Shown here: piece after piece, positions 10,701 through 22,110 of the stretch
Layout: each line of letters starts with the position of its first letter
How positions within the stretch are numbered: the first letter of the stretch is position 1
Source: Sphaerolaimus hirsutus
Taxonomy: Eukaryota; Nematoda; Chromadorea; Monhysterida; Sphaerolaimidae
DNA length: 64,000 nt
Direction: 5' to 3'
Assembly (NCBI GenBank): GCA_964036195.1
Contig: OZ038450.1
Location: forward strand, 18,602,701-18,666,700
Notes under the pieces: model-generated
Told to the model about the DNA's origin: nothing
The model's input: only the letters and a program-made list of their open reading frames with translations
The model's database searches: none
Position numbers and translations under genes: made by a program

Positions 10701-13700
10701 GAATCCGAGTTCATAGCCGAAAGATGTGCCATGATTCCGCTGGAAATGGTAGCCAGGCGCATCGCCACCGGCAGCTTCCTGAAACGCAATCCCGGCGTGC
10801 GCGAGGGTTTTCGGTTTACGCCGCCCAAGATTGAGATTTTCTTCAAGGTTGGCTGCTGCATGCTGATAATTTTTCTCTCGAGATGTAGGTTGATCTCTTT
10901 GTTAGCTTAGGCCTAGGTGAAAAAGCTGAGTAGCGAGCTTTCGAAAAGGCTATCGCATTAAGGTTCTAAATTGGGAGGTGCATTGCTTTTTGCATTGGGG
11001 GCGCCTCCCTTCACTGACTGTATATAAAAGATGCCGGGAATTTCACTCTTATTTATATAGTGATCATGCAAGTATTTTGCAAAACATTTCCGTCATTATA
11101 GGCTATGGTTTAGGGGGGGGGGGGTGCCGTATATGATTCTCTTCCGCTATAAATTTTTTTGCTACGTCCCTGCAAAGTTATCATAACCGTCACCAATTGA
11201 TCGAAAATTATGATATGTACCATCAAAGTGTTACGAAAAAAGATTGTAAATATGAATATTGTCCTTATGACTGGTTACTTTTCTTATGACTGGTTAGAGA
11301 AGAAAAATCGCCAAATATTTTTACAAAAATGCTATGTAAGTTAAGGGGTCGCGAGTATTTATTTCGTCTGTTATGTCTGGATACAGCTAACAATTAAATA
11401 AAATTAAATATGAAATCGTGGTCTCAGAAAGTCCGTGTCCGCCTACGTTATCTGCACCCCCTTCACTTTTTCCACGCAAAATCACCCCCCCCCCTTCAGG
11501 ACGACGCCAACGGGGACCCCCAATGGTCTGAGGAAATGGTCTACGAGTCTGGCATGACCGTGGGCGGGATCGCCATCGGCCGCAGGCACATGGAATACAT
11601 GAGGCGCGTAACTAGACTCGTCTTGGAACTGCTCGAGTTTGCGTGGAGCAGGGAAAGATGCACGCTGGTCGACATGAAGCTCGAGTTTGGCATCAATCCA
11701 GAAGGTTTGATGGGGGTATGGTTTTTTTTGCTGGCGTGTTGTGGGACACGTTTTTTGGGTTGATTTAAGTTTCTGGGTGATCTTTTTTGGCTTCCATTCG
11801 TAGGTTTTATCGCTGTTTTTCAAATAAAGTTAAATAATGTAATAAAAAATCGTATATTAAAATAAAAATTGAGACTAATAAATAAATTGTCTATTTCTTT
11901 CCTGGAACATCCATCTAAGCCTCACCAAAAATGTATGTTCCCTCCCACAGGGGACATAGTCTTAGCTGATGTGATCGACAATGATTCGTGGCGTTTGTGG
12001 CCCGAAGGCGACCGGCGGCTGCAAGTGGACAAACAGTTTTATCGGGATTTGCAAAATGTCACCCAGGAGGATTTATCGACTTTGAAGAAGAATTTTCAGT
12101 GGGTGAATGATAAGATGCAGGTTAGCCGGTAGCTAGCCGTCACGCTGCGTTATGTAGCTAACTAAGATATCCACTTTTGAGTGTAGTGATCGGTGAAATG
12201 GTCTTTAACGCGAATAGATGCGTGGGATTAGTCAATCTACTCGACTTATCGTTTTTGTTGATTTGGTTGATTTGTTTATGATGCCCTTTAGCTGATTCTT
12301 GAACATCCTATTCAAATCTGAATTCCCAAAAACTAGCGTAATATCCAACCTAATCGTTATCATTTTTTCTCAAATTAGCTTTCTTGTCAACCCCCCCCCC
12401 CCCTAGGATGACACTCGATTCATAAACTGATTTTAACAAAAATTTGTAGAAAATTCCACCCCCCCCCCCCCCCCGCCAGAACTTCATCAAGCCGCCGGTG
12501 GGCCGTTGCGTGGTGATCATGGGCTCGGCGAGCGACACGGCCGTGGGCGAGCGGGTGCGCGCCACCTGCCACGCGCTCGGCGTGCCCACCGAGCTGCGCG
12601 TCGCCTCCGCGCACAAGGGCACCGACGCGGCGCTCGCCGTCGTGGATGAGTATACGGGTGGGTTGTGTGGTGGGGTGGCAACGAAGATTTTCCGCCGGAA
12701 ATCGGGAAAATGAAGATTTTGTCTTCGGAAAATGGAAATCGGAAATTTGTCGGGCTGTTTTGCTAGTTGGCTATGGTTCATTTACTGATCTTGCCTTATG
12801 CCTCACACAAGTAGAATATTTGTGCCTGCGTTTTGTATTATTCGAAATTTAAATTGACCTATGCTATCAAAACTCCCCGGCGCAGACCCGTCTCAGCCGA
12901 CAGTATTCGTAGCGGTGGCTGGCCGCAGCAACGGGCTCGGTCCGGTCATTGCGGGAAACACCGTGTTTCCGGTGATCAACTGCCCACCTGGCGGTTGGTT
13001 TGCGGGTGGGGGAGATTCTTAAAATTCGAAATTTATGTTCGAACTGGTGCCAATTCGGCTAGAAGTAACACGCTTTGGATGTGAAAAGTAAAAATTGAGA
13101 AATGCAGTAAGTTGGGAATTGAAAAGACCTGAAAGTTTACTTCGCTCATATCATTTTACTTATCGCTCCTAAAATGTTTTCTTTTTAAATTACTTCTCCA
13201 CTTTCGAATCGAACCTCGCTCTATTCCTTCCCCAGGCCAGACGGCGTACGCGCCGCTGGACGTGTGGTCGTCGCTGCGCCTGCCGTCGGGGCTGCACTGC
13301 ACCACGCTGCTCGACGCCGAGTGCACGGGCCTCGCCGTCGCCAGCTACTTCGCCATGTTCGACCACATGGTTTACGGTAGGATGAGGACCAGGCAGCTGG
13401 AGAACTGGCTCAAGTTGGATGTGCGTTTGGATATTGTTGGCGATTATTGGTGATTTTTGGCGTTCCAATTAGGGTTCAAACGGGATTGAGTTTTCGGGAT
13501 CGGGAATCCCGTTTAATCCCCAGTTCGAATGCAGTCGTCCATCCCTGCAAAACACCCCCCCCCAGCGCGCCGACAACCGCATGGAGCAAGAGAACGACCG
13601 GGCCATGGAGCAGCTGCGGCGCGCGCTCAGCCTGTGCGACCCGGCCGGCGTGTCGGGCATGACCAACGGCGAGTGCGCCGCCGCCACCGAGGGAGAGCCA

Positions 13701-13793
13701 CAGGGGGCCGAGCCTGGCGTCGATCCCGCTGCCGAGCAGGGCACCCGCCAGCCCTCTGGGGTGGCTGATATGGACCTGCACCCGTCTATGTGA
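7744..13793 (+). CDS. PAICS: PAICS: bifunctional SAICAR synthetase / AIR carboxylase, nine exons, complete
   Basis: Exons: 7744-7825, 8273-8470, 10669-10847, 11500-11704, 11951-12120, 12480-12657, 12886-12993, 13236-13420, 13566-13793 (TGA). They total 1533 nt, a 510-residue protein, with every junction in phase. The enzyme carboxylates AIR and joins CAIR to aspartate, steps 6-7 of cytosolic de novo purine synthesis. SAICAR synthetase (about residues 28-285) shows [43 protein letters not shown] and [14 protein letters not shown]. Class II AIR carboxylase (about 286-450) shows [38 protein letters not shown] and [11 protein letters not shown]. Human PAICS is 425 residues; this one adds a glycine-rich N-terminal leader of about 25 residues and an acidic/Ala/Gly/Pro tail of about 60 from exon 9. 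The start has G at -3. Donors GTTGGC, GTTTGA, GTTAGC and GTTGGT are weak but forced by phase. Intron 2 holds a large nested transposon. Confidence 0.95.
8844..9275. mobile_element. hAT-like 432 bp GC-rich element, TSD GGATATAA
   Basis: Ends CCACGGACGTATCCAGG and CCTGGATACGGCCCT are flanked by a perfect 8 bp repeat GGATATAA at 8836-8843 and 9276-9283. It shares with 41062-41486 and 61008-61431 the order: G-run, GGCGCCATGGCGC iterations, a GCGCGC tract, C/G-run. It was inserted inside the larger element of 8543-10298, so it is the younger of the two. Confidence 0.85.
9520..9870. repeat. Palindromic core within PAICS intron 2
   Basis: The arms mirror around 9700-9710: AGTTGGTTTAGGATGCCCTC and GGGGAGGGTT on the left return as AACCCTCGCCTAGAGG and CATCCTAAACGAACTT. 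ATTTTAATGGGGGTAAATG (9660) mirrors CATTCACCCCCATTAAAAT (9740), with ATGATGTCA repeats at the centre. Confidence 0.65.
10848..11499 (+). other. PAICS intron 3
   Basis: 652 bp between exons 3 and 4. It contains a G9-10 run near 11116-11125 and ends in a C-run plus TTCAG, which forms the acceptor. Otherwise AT-rich with no recognised element. Confidence 0.6.
12121..12479 (+). other. PAICS intron 5 with two C homopolymers
   Basis: 359 bp. A C14 run lies near 12391-12404, and a run of about 16 C followed by GCCAG forms the acceptor at 12479. The C tract acts as the polypyrimidine tract. Confidence 0.6.
13040..13200. mobile_element. GAAGTGAAATGGC-family copy in PAICS intron 7
   Basis: GGTGCCAATTCGGCTAGAAG opens a decayed copy of the palindromic family at 3345-3555. 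It continues through AAAAGTAAAAATTGAGAA and returns as TTTACTTCGC, ATTACTTCTCCAC just before exon 8. Confidence 0.55.
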
Positions 13794-13799
13794 ATGTGA

Positions 13800-14215
13800 T
13801 AGTTGGGTTCAGTTTGGCGTGTGGAGAAGTGGGAAAAACGTTTTGGTAGTGAGAAGTGAGAATGCAAGTAGATAAAATAATAAAAGCGAATTGAAGTTGG
13901 AAGTGAAATGGCAAGTCAAAGGCAAAGAAAATCAGAAGTTAGAAGAAAATTGGCAAATAAAAAGTTAGAAGCTAGGTAAAATTAGAAGTAGAAGTAAAAA
14001 GCGAAAAAAAAATTGAAGTGGAAATTTAAAAGGAAAGTCTAAAGTTTACTTATCTTTGGACATTATCTTCCTATTTCAGATCTCATTTTACTTCGCTTTG
14101 TCGTAAGTTAAATCAAGTAACACACTTTTAACGTTTTATTACCATTTCCATTCTGATTTCCTGTTTTACTCGTCTCAAACTGTTTTTTACTTCTCCACTT
14201 GCGGGATTGGCACCT
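13800..14215. mobile_element. GAAGTGAAATGGC-family copy at the PAICS 3' end
   Basis: Begins in the PAICS 3' flank. Runs of GAGAAGTGAGAA, GAAGTGAAATGGCAAGTC and AAGTAGAAGTAAAA are answered by TTTTACTTCGCTTT and TTTTTACTTCTCCACTTG, closing GCGGGATTGGCACCTGG. It may supply PAICS 3' UTR and poly(A) signal. Confidence 0.6.
13879..13884 (+). terminator. Candidate PAICS poly(A) signal AATAAA
   Basis: AATAAA lies 86 bp after the PAICS stop codon, inside the repeat copy of 13800-14215. Unproven; A-rich repeats often contain this hexamer by chance. Confidence 0.35.
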
Positions 14216-15006
14216 GGTTTGCGAAATATTTTCATGGTGTTCTTGGAGAGATTTTGTTTATTGTGGATTTCGCCAAAATCTTGTTGTTTGAGAGTAGAAT
14301 GCCAACGCCCTTGATATTTGAGGATTTCGCTTAGTTTAGCAGGTGTTGTGATTTGAGTTGTTTTTTTTTGTAGTATACATACAATACGTGTACTCTACTG
14401 ACTAATTTCCATATCCCGCTATTTTTTCTTTGTTTCCAGTTACCTTTTCTTTGGATTATTTTTTGGTGGTGTGAGTGGCATACGCTGACTTTTGATGCAG
14501 TGGTTTCCATAGGGGTGCATCACCCTTTCAAATGCTCCAGTTATCTGTCTATCCGGAGACAAATATTTGGGCTAGTGTCCCCTGAGCCCCCCCCCCCCCC
14601 CCGAATCGTTCATCTATCTTACCCATCCGGAAATTTTGAGCGATTTTGCCCCGATTTCACACAAAATCGCTTTTGTTGCCCTTTCCCCCGTTTTCGCCTT
14701 GAAATTCATCACTAATTTGTGTACCTACCCACGGTAGTTGCCCGTTATCGCCTATTTAAAGCTATACTTGTATTTCTATACCTTTTTTAGCAATTTTTAG
14801 TGTAATCAAATTAGCTATTTTTCTCCTCTGCTTTCTACGCCTCGAAAAAGCCTATATATTCAGCCCCGCCCGACCCCAGCTCCCCCCATTTTTTGCAGAT
14901 ATCAATCCCGCCAAGGGGTGATTTGCTTCCTATCTGAGCCTCTACGATGATCAAAATTTTCGAGACCCCTGGCTTGATTTTGTGAAGCTTTTTTATTGGT
15001 GGCGGC
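14216..15006. other. Intergenic, transposon fragments only
   Basis: Nothing gene-like. A C14-15 run near 14588-14602 and phrases such as TATCTGTCTATCCGG and AAATTTTGAGCGATTTTGCC are decayed, reverse-oriented pieces of the hAT-like family found intact at 15007-15487. A loose CGAGACCCCTGG end occurs at 14961. Confidence 0.5.
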
Positions 15007-15487
15007 CAGGGGTATCTTGAATTTTGACCCTCCGAGTGGTTGGATAGATAGCTGAAAAATTTTCTGGGGGGGGGGGGGGTTGTGGTGGTTCGATATATAG
15101 GCTTTTTCGGGGCATAGAAGGAAGAAAAGGGGGAAAAATCGCTAAAAGTAGGTGTAAAATAGCTCAAAATGGGTATACAAGAGCATATAGTACTTAAAAT
15201 AGCTGAAAATAGGCAGTTAGATGCATGAACTAGTGATTTTGGAGGTGAAAATCTATATATAGGTATGAAAAATAGCGATTTTGAGCGAAAATTGGGGTAT
15301 AGTTTCTGAAAAATCGCTCCAGATAGGTAGATAGCTGGGCGATTTGGGGGGGTTTAGGGGGTAGTAGCCCAAAATTTTGCCTCCGGGATAGATAGATAGC
15401 TGAGCGGCCTCCGGGATAGATAGATAGCTGGGCGGTTTGGGGGGGGGGTAACCCCCCCCCCCAACCCCCCCCCATTCGAGACCCCTG
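15007..15487. mobile_element. hAT-like 481 bp element, CAGGGGT(A/C)TC ends, TSD GTGGCGGC
   Basis: Starts CAGGGGTATCTTGAATTTTG and ends ATTCGAGACCCCTG. A perfect 8 bp duplication GTGGCGGC flanks it (14999-15006, 15488-15495). It contains G- and C-runs and repeated GGATAGATAGATAGCTG. Near-identical sequence lies at 23447-23867 and a diverged full copy at 31063-31559. Confidence 0.9.
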
Positions 15488-15639
15488 GTGGCGGCGTAAA
15501 TTACTTTTTATGCTCCAACTTTAATATCTCATGCCCGTGTCGTGGTTACAGTATTTTTCTGCCTAAACCAATGTCGTATCTTGCTCAGTCATAATTAACC
15601 TATGATTTCGTAGATTTAATTATAGTGTGGCTCTACAAA

Positions 15640-16043
15640 GTAACTACCCTTTTCCCTCGAAATACCCCCCCCCCATCAAAATGGGCACTATGAACTTATA
15701 AGCCCCCCTCGAAGTACCCCTCCCCCAAATTGAGTGTAAAGGAAACGTAGATGACAAAAGCTGCGCTTTGTGATTGGGCAATGCAGAACACACGGTAAAA
15801 ACAATGACCGTGTTACGTTAGAACATCGTTTACAATATCTACATACTTATAGAAGTCTATAGACATTTATACGTGGTGCTTTCTGTTGCATTTTTCTTCG
15901 TCGACGTACGTTACAAACAACAAATTAGTACCGGGAGTTCGAAAAATTTCCGGCGAAATAATAAGCCCCCCTCCAAATACCCCTCTCAAAATTCTTACTC
16001 TGAAACAATCACCCCCCGGGGGGTATTTCGAAGAAATACGGTA
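15640..16043. mobile_element. TACCGTA-family element, left end truncated
   Basis: Left CCTCGAAATACCCCCC, right GGGGTATTTCGAAGAAATACGGTA. The internal modules (AACACACGGTAAAAACAATG, TCTACATACTTATAGAAG) are shared with 2303-2737 and 22111-23191. Confidence 0.75.
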
Positions 16044-16081
16044 GGTATACTTTCATAGACGTGGTTTAGTGTGGCTCAATA

Positions 16082-16814
16082 TACACTCCCGGAAATATGT
16101 CTTTATCCTCCTGATAGGGAACAAAAAAATTCAATGTCTCCCCTACTAACGTGCGACCTGTGTCGGGATGTACATGGGATGAATTCTTGTAGAGTAAGGT
16201 GCCTTTATGCCACTTGTCGATTTTTAGGTTTCTGGGTGCTTTGCTGCTTGTTTGGCAGCGATTCAAAGTCAAATTTCCGGTGGAAAAAAGTCTTTATCCC
16301 TTATACTAAAGCATTAAAACAAAGAAGAAAACATGGTGAAACAATGAAAACGACTGCGATGCGATGTACAAAAAACGATGCACTGCTCAAATATTTATCA
16401 CTTTACCAATTTGTATTCAAAATGGTATACTTGATACTCTGCACTCGCATTGATTTCGCATCATGTTCAAAATCCTCTGCCGTCGGTTGGCAGACAAATA
16501 TCGACCCGGCATGGTTCATATTTTTGAATTTATCAACAAAACGAAATGTTGGCACCGTGCCAGCTCACGACTACGCGCATTAAGCAAAATGTAAAAACGC
16601 AAGAAAAAATCGCGGAAAGCACTGCTTTCAGGGTTAACGATATATTAACTATTTATTTACGCACTAGGTAGGGGGGCCATACTTCTAGTGTGGGTGGTTG
16701 ACAAAATTACCCTCCCTATGTATGAGTTTCACCCCTCAGTGACCCGTATTTAATGTTTGGTTCACCATTGAACCAAAAAAATCAAAGGGATAAAGACATT
16801 TTTCCAGGAGTGTA
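16082..16814. mobile_element. 733 bp element with TACACTCC(C/T)GGAAA ends
   Basis: TACACTCCCGGAAATATGTC with TTTATCC at the left is mirrored by GGGATAAAGACATTTTTCC and AGGAGTGTA at the right. TA flanks the left end (16080-16081), suggesting a Tc1/mariner-like or similar TA target. The 170-codon open frame inside resembles no transposase I know, so I do not call it a gene. Confidence 0.6.
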
Positions 16815-18069
16815 TGTTTGATTGTGCTTGCACGCACTAGTTTTCTACCGAAATATGAAAAATTATATTTTTTTTAAACTTAAATCAGCGTTGAACGCAT
16901 TGCACTTACCGGAATGAGTTTTTTTAATCTCCACCAACAGTAAAATAGTTGACATACACTTCAATGTGTTAAAAGCTGTTTTATTAGTTTTCCTGATGTT
17001 CGAAATTCAGTGCGTATAGGGCCGGGGCCTCTGAGGCTCTTCACACCGGCCTGCGAAATGTCACTTGATAATGGGACTTATCCAGGAGTTTTTCGTGTGT
17101 TTTTTTTGTCAGGGGCAGAGTGCATTTGCAGAGGTAAAATGAGGCCCGCCTGCGAAATAAACCAGTTATGCGTGTAAAAAGATTTCCAACATAAATACTT
17201 GACTAAATAGTATTCACTTTTCTCAAAAAGTTTTCCTGTGTCACCCGTCAATGGGGGGTGGGGGTGCCCGCCGAAAATCGTTACTCCACAACTAGCAAAT
17301 TTATCTGGTTACAAAATACCTCTACCCTTTACCCGTCTTTTTTCGCTGGGAGACTCACCCCGCGCCCGACAACCCTGGAGACTGCAAAAAACCCGGCAGA
17401 GAAAGTCTGCCAGTGATAGAGTGCATTTTATGTGTGGTTTGCGCTGTTTTGCTTGTATCTATAGAGTGGGCTTGGTTGTTCCGTCGGGTGTTTTATGTCA
17501 ATCCGGTTTTCGTGGCTAGTCTGGCACCCGTCTCACATGACATTTGGCACTACGAGGTGCGGGACTGCCCCCCCCCTTAGTAGGCATGGTTGTTAACTGT
17601 TCTTGTGTCTGCTCTGTGGCTCATTGGGTTATTTTTTCGTCAGAATATTCAGGAAAAGCAGAAAAGAAGCATCAAACTGTATAAAGCATAAATACATATG
17701 CATACAGCATACACATCGCCGCCGTAGGTAAAACATTCTTATGGGTTTATCGTTGCTCACTGCACTGCATTTGCATTCGGTGAATGACACGATGCATTTG
17801 CAGCATCGAGTAGAAGTGGGAGTTATTCGAGGGGGGAGTTATTTTTCCTCACGCTCACAACAGGGGGAGAATTTCGAGGATTTACGGTGGGTATGCAAAA
17901 TAAATACGCTGTGCATTGAAACAGCTCTGAAATCAGTCGCGATACTTTTTGGAGAATGGTGAGATTTATGTGCACGCGTGGTACTGAAAAGTCGTCGCTT
18001 CACTGTTTTGATTTATCTATCATTTTTTGAATGAATCATGAATAAATTGCCTGTGCCAACAAATATACT
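16815..18069. other. Intergenic stretch
   Basis: No gene recognised. A GC-richer patch at 17230-17530 has an open frame without family resemblance. A decayed TACCGTA-type half element (GAGTTATTCGAGGGGGGAG, then ATTTCGAGGATTTACGGT) occupies about 17820-17887, and a C9 run lies near 17568. Confidence 0.4.
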
Positions 18070-18183
18070 TAACGTATTTCCTCGAAATACCCCCCCCCTG
18101 AATTAACCCCCCCCCCCTCGAAATACCCCCAGGTATTTTCGAGCTGGGGAAAAAATAAACCCCCTGGATGGAGAAATACGGTA
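18070..18183. mobile_element. Miniature TACCGTA-family element, about 114 bp
   Basis: ACGTATTTCCTCGAAATACC plus C-runs directly opposes GGATGGAGAAATACGGTA with almost no interior. This is an internally deleted derivative of the larger copies. Confidence 0.65.
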
Positions 18184-19923
18184 CATCAATTTACTTATCT
18201 GTGAGGGCGCTCTATGCACCACTCCGCCATAATTCACGAACATACTGACATGGAAGTTTTTCTTCCTTAGCTTGACGTGACTATATTTACACTGCCAAAA
18301 TTTTTGTCTTAAATCATCAATCCAGACCAAAAATTTCGTCTGCCTTCGTGACAGCCGAAAATTGACCGCGCCGCATATTTATTTTTCGATATGATGGGAG
18401 AAATGTGCCTGTTCTTGTGTTTTTCTCTCCCATTCTCAGGGAGCTTAAAAGCGCTCAGCTGTTCTATTTATTTTCGCATTACGCAGTTCTTCAAAGCCGA
18501 TTTTTTTAACACTGCCCGCTGCTGAAGATGCACGTTTCCAGTGAAGCCATTGAGAAAGGTCTTCACGCTTCATTATTCAGTTTTTGTGAACGGCGCAGCG
18601 CAAACTAGTAGACGTCTGTGTCAACTACTGTCAACTGCAATTTTAGTTGACACCATCACCACGTCTCGTTTTTTTTACTGAGCGATCCGCTATTTGCACA
18701 TTTCCTGGGTTTTTTTCATGTGGCCATCGGAACTGGAAACTTGAGTTTCCTGAATTATCAACTTCTACAGCCTTTTAGTTAATATATAAATCTGGTGTGT
18801 GAAACTGCAGTATAAATACTGGATGGACGGAACGCTATACAGTCAATGCTACCGTATTTTGATGAATAAGGTTACGCGGAAGATTGTGCACCAAATTCAC
18901 CCAAAGTGGGATCAATGCAATTTGATGAGAATAATCTTTTATGTATGTTCATTTATTCGGATGGAATGTGGTAGATATTGTGAAGTGTACCGTAAGTAGA
19001 CCTGCAGCATTCTCGCTGCCACCGCGCGATATCACTCGCATTTTTGATGGGCTGGCGATTAACGATGGCAAACCCCCTCGAAAAAAGTATTTAAATTCTT
19101 AAGTATTTTTTCCAAAAAGACTTTTCGAATTTAGTTTTCGATTTTTCGAATATTTTTCATTACTTTTCGAATTTTCAAATCTTTTAATTACTTTTCGAAT
19201 TTTTTTGCATCAATTTATTGCATTTTCGAATTTTTTGTCTGACTTTTGAATACATCTTTATGTTTTACAGCCTTGCCGCTGTTACCGCATAAGTATTTTG
19301 GTTCTGCTGCTACAAAAAATCCATGTCAATATGATATTGTATGTGAAGATTCTGCAGTTTTTACTCATTTTGAACAAAAATCACCAAAAAATTCGAAAAT
19401 TCGAAAACGTTTTCGAATCTTTTTTTGCCATGGTTACTGGCGATATGACTGGGAAGAGATCTGTCGTTATCACTCCTACACAAAAATTGTGAAACGGGTA
19501 GGGGTGGGTCAGTTTTGCTGATCTTATATACTAGCGCTCATATTTACGTCACCCCCATCCCACAATAACATCCACTTTGGCGCTTTGCTTCACACGTCGG
19601 CATGCGCCGCCAGAAAAAAACTGTCACACGGCAGCTGTTGGAAAACGGATAGCTACCTAGCTGTTTTCTTTGGCGCTGGCGTCACACCTCAAAAATAGAC
19701 TACTGAATAGACATTGTCTACATTTGCGTTCGCTCAGTTATTGTGATTTGTGCGCCATAATGCGGCATTTTGTGACTGAGTAAAATACCCGCATAGTGGT
19801 CAATAACTTGAAACCATATTTATTGTAAAAATAATTACCGAGGTAGTAAGTAAGTATGTCTGCTTCTGCCTGATTGAACCTTTGCTTTATCTCGTGTTTA
19901 ATCATTTACTTGCAAACATGATT
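18184..19923. other. Intergenic, no recognised gene
   Basis: AT-rich. Between 19063 and 19440 the phrase CGATGGCAAACCC and T-rich TTTTCGAATTT iterations repeat those at 2158-2285, so a diverged low-complexity family occurs at both places. Confidence 0.4.
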
Positions 19924-20248
19924 TACCGTATATCCTCGAATAAGACCCCAGGGGAGTTATTTTTTGTCAGAGTTTTGGAGGGAGTCATTCGAGGGGGGGG
20001 GGTATTTTTTTCAGAAAACTTGGACTTCTGTCAACTCGTGTAATGCAGGTATTTAACAGTTCAACAACAAAAATATATTTATGCAATGCATACACATTAT
20101 GTATCTACTGTCACTGCCATAACATAAACATTCTTTTGTATTTTCATCGATAATTTTTGTAAATTTTGTAGGATATTTTTCACCCCGAGTGGGGAGTTAT
20201 TCAACAGGGGGAGTTATTCTAGGGGGTCTTATTCGAGGATATACGGTA
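19924..20248. mobile_element. TACCGTA-family element, ATATCC/TAAGACC subfamily
   Basis: Left TACCGTATATCCTCGAATAA with GACCCC; right GGGGTCTTATTCGAGGATAT with ACGGTA. The arms complement each other although they differ from other subfamilies. The interior is AT-rich with no frame. Confidence 0.85.
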
Positions 20249-20506
20249 GATTTGTAATACTGCTGGCAACAGTGTCTACCAGTCTAGCTCTATTTGTTGG
20301 AAAAGCTTTTTTCCGCTGGCAACATAGTGCCACATTGCACGGTGCCATGGCCGGCCGCGCGGGGGCGTTTGCCAGCTGTGCGCCACGGCTTGACGCATGC
20401 TTGCGTTAACGTCACCCCCCCCCCCCCCGCCGAGTTGCTTGCGTGGGACTGTGATGGCACTGGTTGTCCGTGTGCGGGTGTGGCAAAGAGTTGTCCCATA
20501 TAGGGC

Positions 20507-20666
20507 CCACACACGCTAGTTGACATCGACACTAAATGTCAACTGGTGCCGGTCCCGATTCAAAGCTTGCTGACGAGCCGACGAACGACGTTCAAACCGC
20601 AAGCTTTGAATTGGGAACGGAACCAGTTGACATTTGGTGTCGTTGTCAACTAGCGTGTGTAGGGCC
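20507..20666. mobile_element. 160 bp foldback with ACACACGCTAGTTGACA ends
   Basis: CACACACGCTAGTTGACATC and GACACTAAATGTCAACTGGT are mirrored by CCAGTTGACATTTGGTGTC and CAACTAGCGTGTGTAGG. (A/G)TAGGGCC flanks both sides, a possible duplication. A related but larger copy is at 29446-29682. Confidence 0.7.
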
Positions 20667-21008
20667 ATACTGCGTACTGGTGTATTGATTTTTTCAAAAA
20701 ATGTAACTCGTGATTTTCAAATATATGGTAGTTCTGTTCCTTGACAGGAGATTTCTGCCGACTTCGTTCCGATGAATTTACGTGGACAACGTCGGTCAGA
20801 AGGTTGCCACATTCTAGAACTGTATACTCGGCGGACCGCATGCTATGCATTTTTCTGAAGGAAACACTCCATCATGACGTCATCATTGATAAAATAAAAA
20901 TTATTCAAGCAAAAAAAAAACATAACGGGAAAAAACATTCCCCGTTTGTCCGCCTTTTCCTTTTAAAAATAATTTTTCTTTTTGGGAAAGTGCATACATA
21001 CATAAGTA

Positions 21009-21687
21009 CAGGGGGTGGGCATCTTCAGTTAACGCAGGAAAATCGCAATGAATGAGCTACGGTTGAGCTGTCATAATGAAATTTTAACACGATAGAGTAG
21101 ACTCCATAGGACACCTATTCTGAAGTTTGCAGCCCAGACGGCCACATTTTGGGTCAGTTGTGGAACACACAGTTTTTAGTGTAATTTTGTGACTTGGTGT
21201 CACCCGTTGCTTGTTGTTCATTGAGTGGAAGTGTTTCAAAAAAGTTGTTTTTTAACTTCATATAACTCAACACAATCACTTCAACTATCACTCGATGTAT
21301 CCACCATCCTTCTCCAATATCATATTCGGGCGGTTCTCGAATGAAAGGAGAGCTATCACCCTGATCTCAGTTAAATGTGTACTCAATCGCATTCAATCGA
21401 CCAACTGTGTCGAATGTTGTATTCTTGCTGTAGACAAGCTGCTTGACATGTCCCCTAGCCAGTGGTCACAGATGCTCAGATCCGGTGACTGTGCCGGCTA
21501 TGCTGGCCATGTTGCAATAAAAAGTCTGCATGCCATAACTCACACAAAATGTGGCCATTTGGGCTGCAAACTTCAGAATAGGTGTCCTATGGAGCCCACT
21601 CTATTGTGTTAAAATTCCATTGTGATAGCTAAACCATAGCTCAAGCTATTGCGATTTTCCAGCGTTAACTGAAGATGTCCACCCCTG
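21009..21687. mobile_element. Tc1/mariner-like deletion derivative, TA duplication
   Basis: The arms run inward about 135 bp from CAGGGGGTGGGCATCTTCAG and return to end CTGAAGATGTCCACCCCTG. TA flanks at 21007-21008 and 21688-21689 are as expected for this superfamily. The interior still holds a broken transposase fragment on the minus strand. Confidence 0.8.
21295..21512 (-). pseudogene. Tc1/mariner transposase C-terminal remnant
   Basis: Read on the minus strand from about 21512, the frame gives WPA, a stop, then PAQSPDLSICDHW. This matches the conserved W-P-A-x-S-P-D-L around the third catalytic acid of Tc1/mariner transposases. At least two in-frame stops follow within 50 codons, and the N-terminal DNA-binding half is absent, so it is dead. 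Confidence 0.65.
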
Positions 21688-22110
21688 TATGCAGCTCGCG
21701 CGTTATCGACCAAGACAAAAATAATTTTGGGCGCATACTTTGCGGTCTGCCGAGTATACGTGCACATAAAATATGTAGGTAAGTCCGTTGGAATTGAGCC
21801 TCTAAAAAAATCACTCTGTTATTTGGTGGCGTCAACGCGAGCCCCAGTCACCATATTTGTCTGAAGTTGTTAGCATGGGTAAAAATTATTCGTCTTCCCA
21901 CGCAAACAGTGCTGTTGCTTGTGTCATGCAATTGCCATTGCAATTGGTCATGGATATTAAAAAGGTCATTTTAACGTGTCGCCTATTTCCACGTCATACC
22001 TACCACCCAGATTGTGGCAACTGATAAATGTGGCTTCGCGTTTTACTTGGCCACTTGATTTCAGTATCAAATCAAAGCACTTATAATTCTATCCATTTTT
22101 TAGAATGAGA

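Larger units (their letters stand above)
20823..21758. mobile_element. TATACTCGGCGGACCGCA element split by a mariner-like insertion
   Basis: Ends TATACTCGGCGGACCGCA and TGCGGTCTGCCGAGTATA face each other and resemble the TIR of the 195 bp MITE at 2820-3013. The inserted element of 21009-21687 accounts for most of the length. Confidence 0.6.

Noticed and set aside
11705..11715. Alternative PAICS exon 4 donor at GTATGG (11716)
   Set aside because: A better-looking donor, but joining it to the only acceptor at 11950 gives GGG-ACA-TAG, a stop; the donor at 11705 restores [10 protein letters not shown].
16071..16583. 170-codon open frame inside the TACACTCC element
   Set aside because: No DDE-type or zinc-finger motifs; the frame begins at the element edge and looks incidental.
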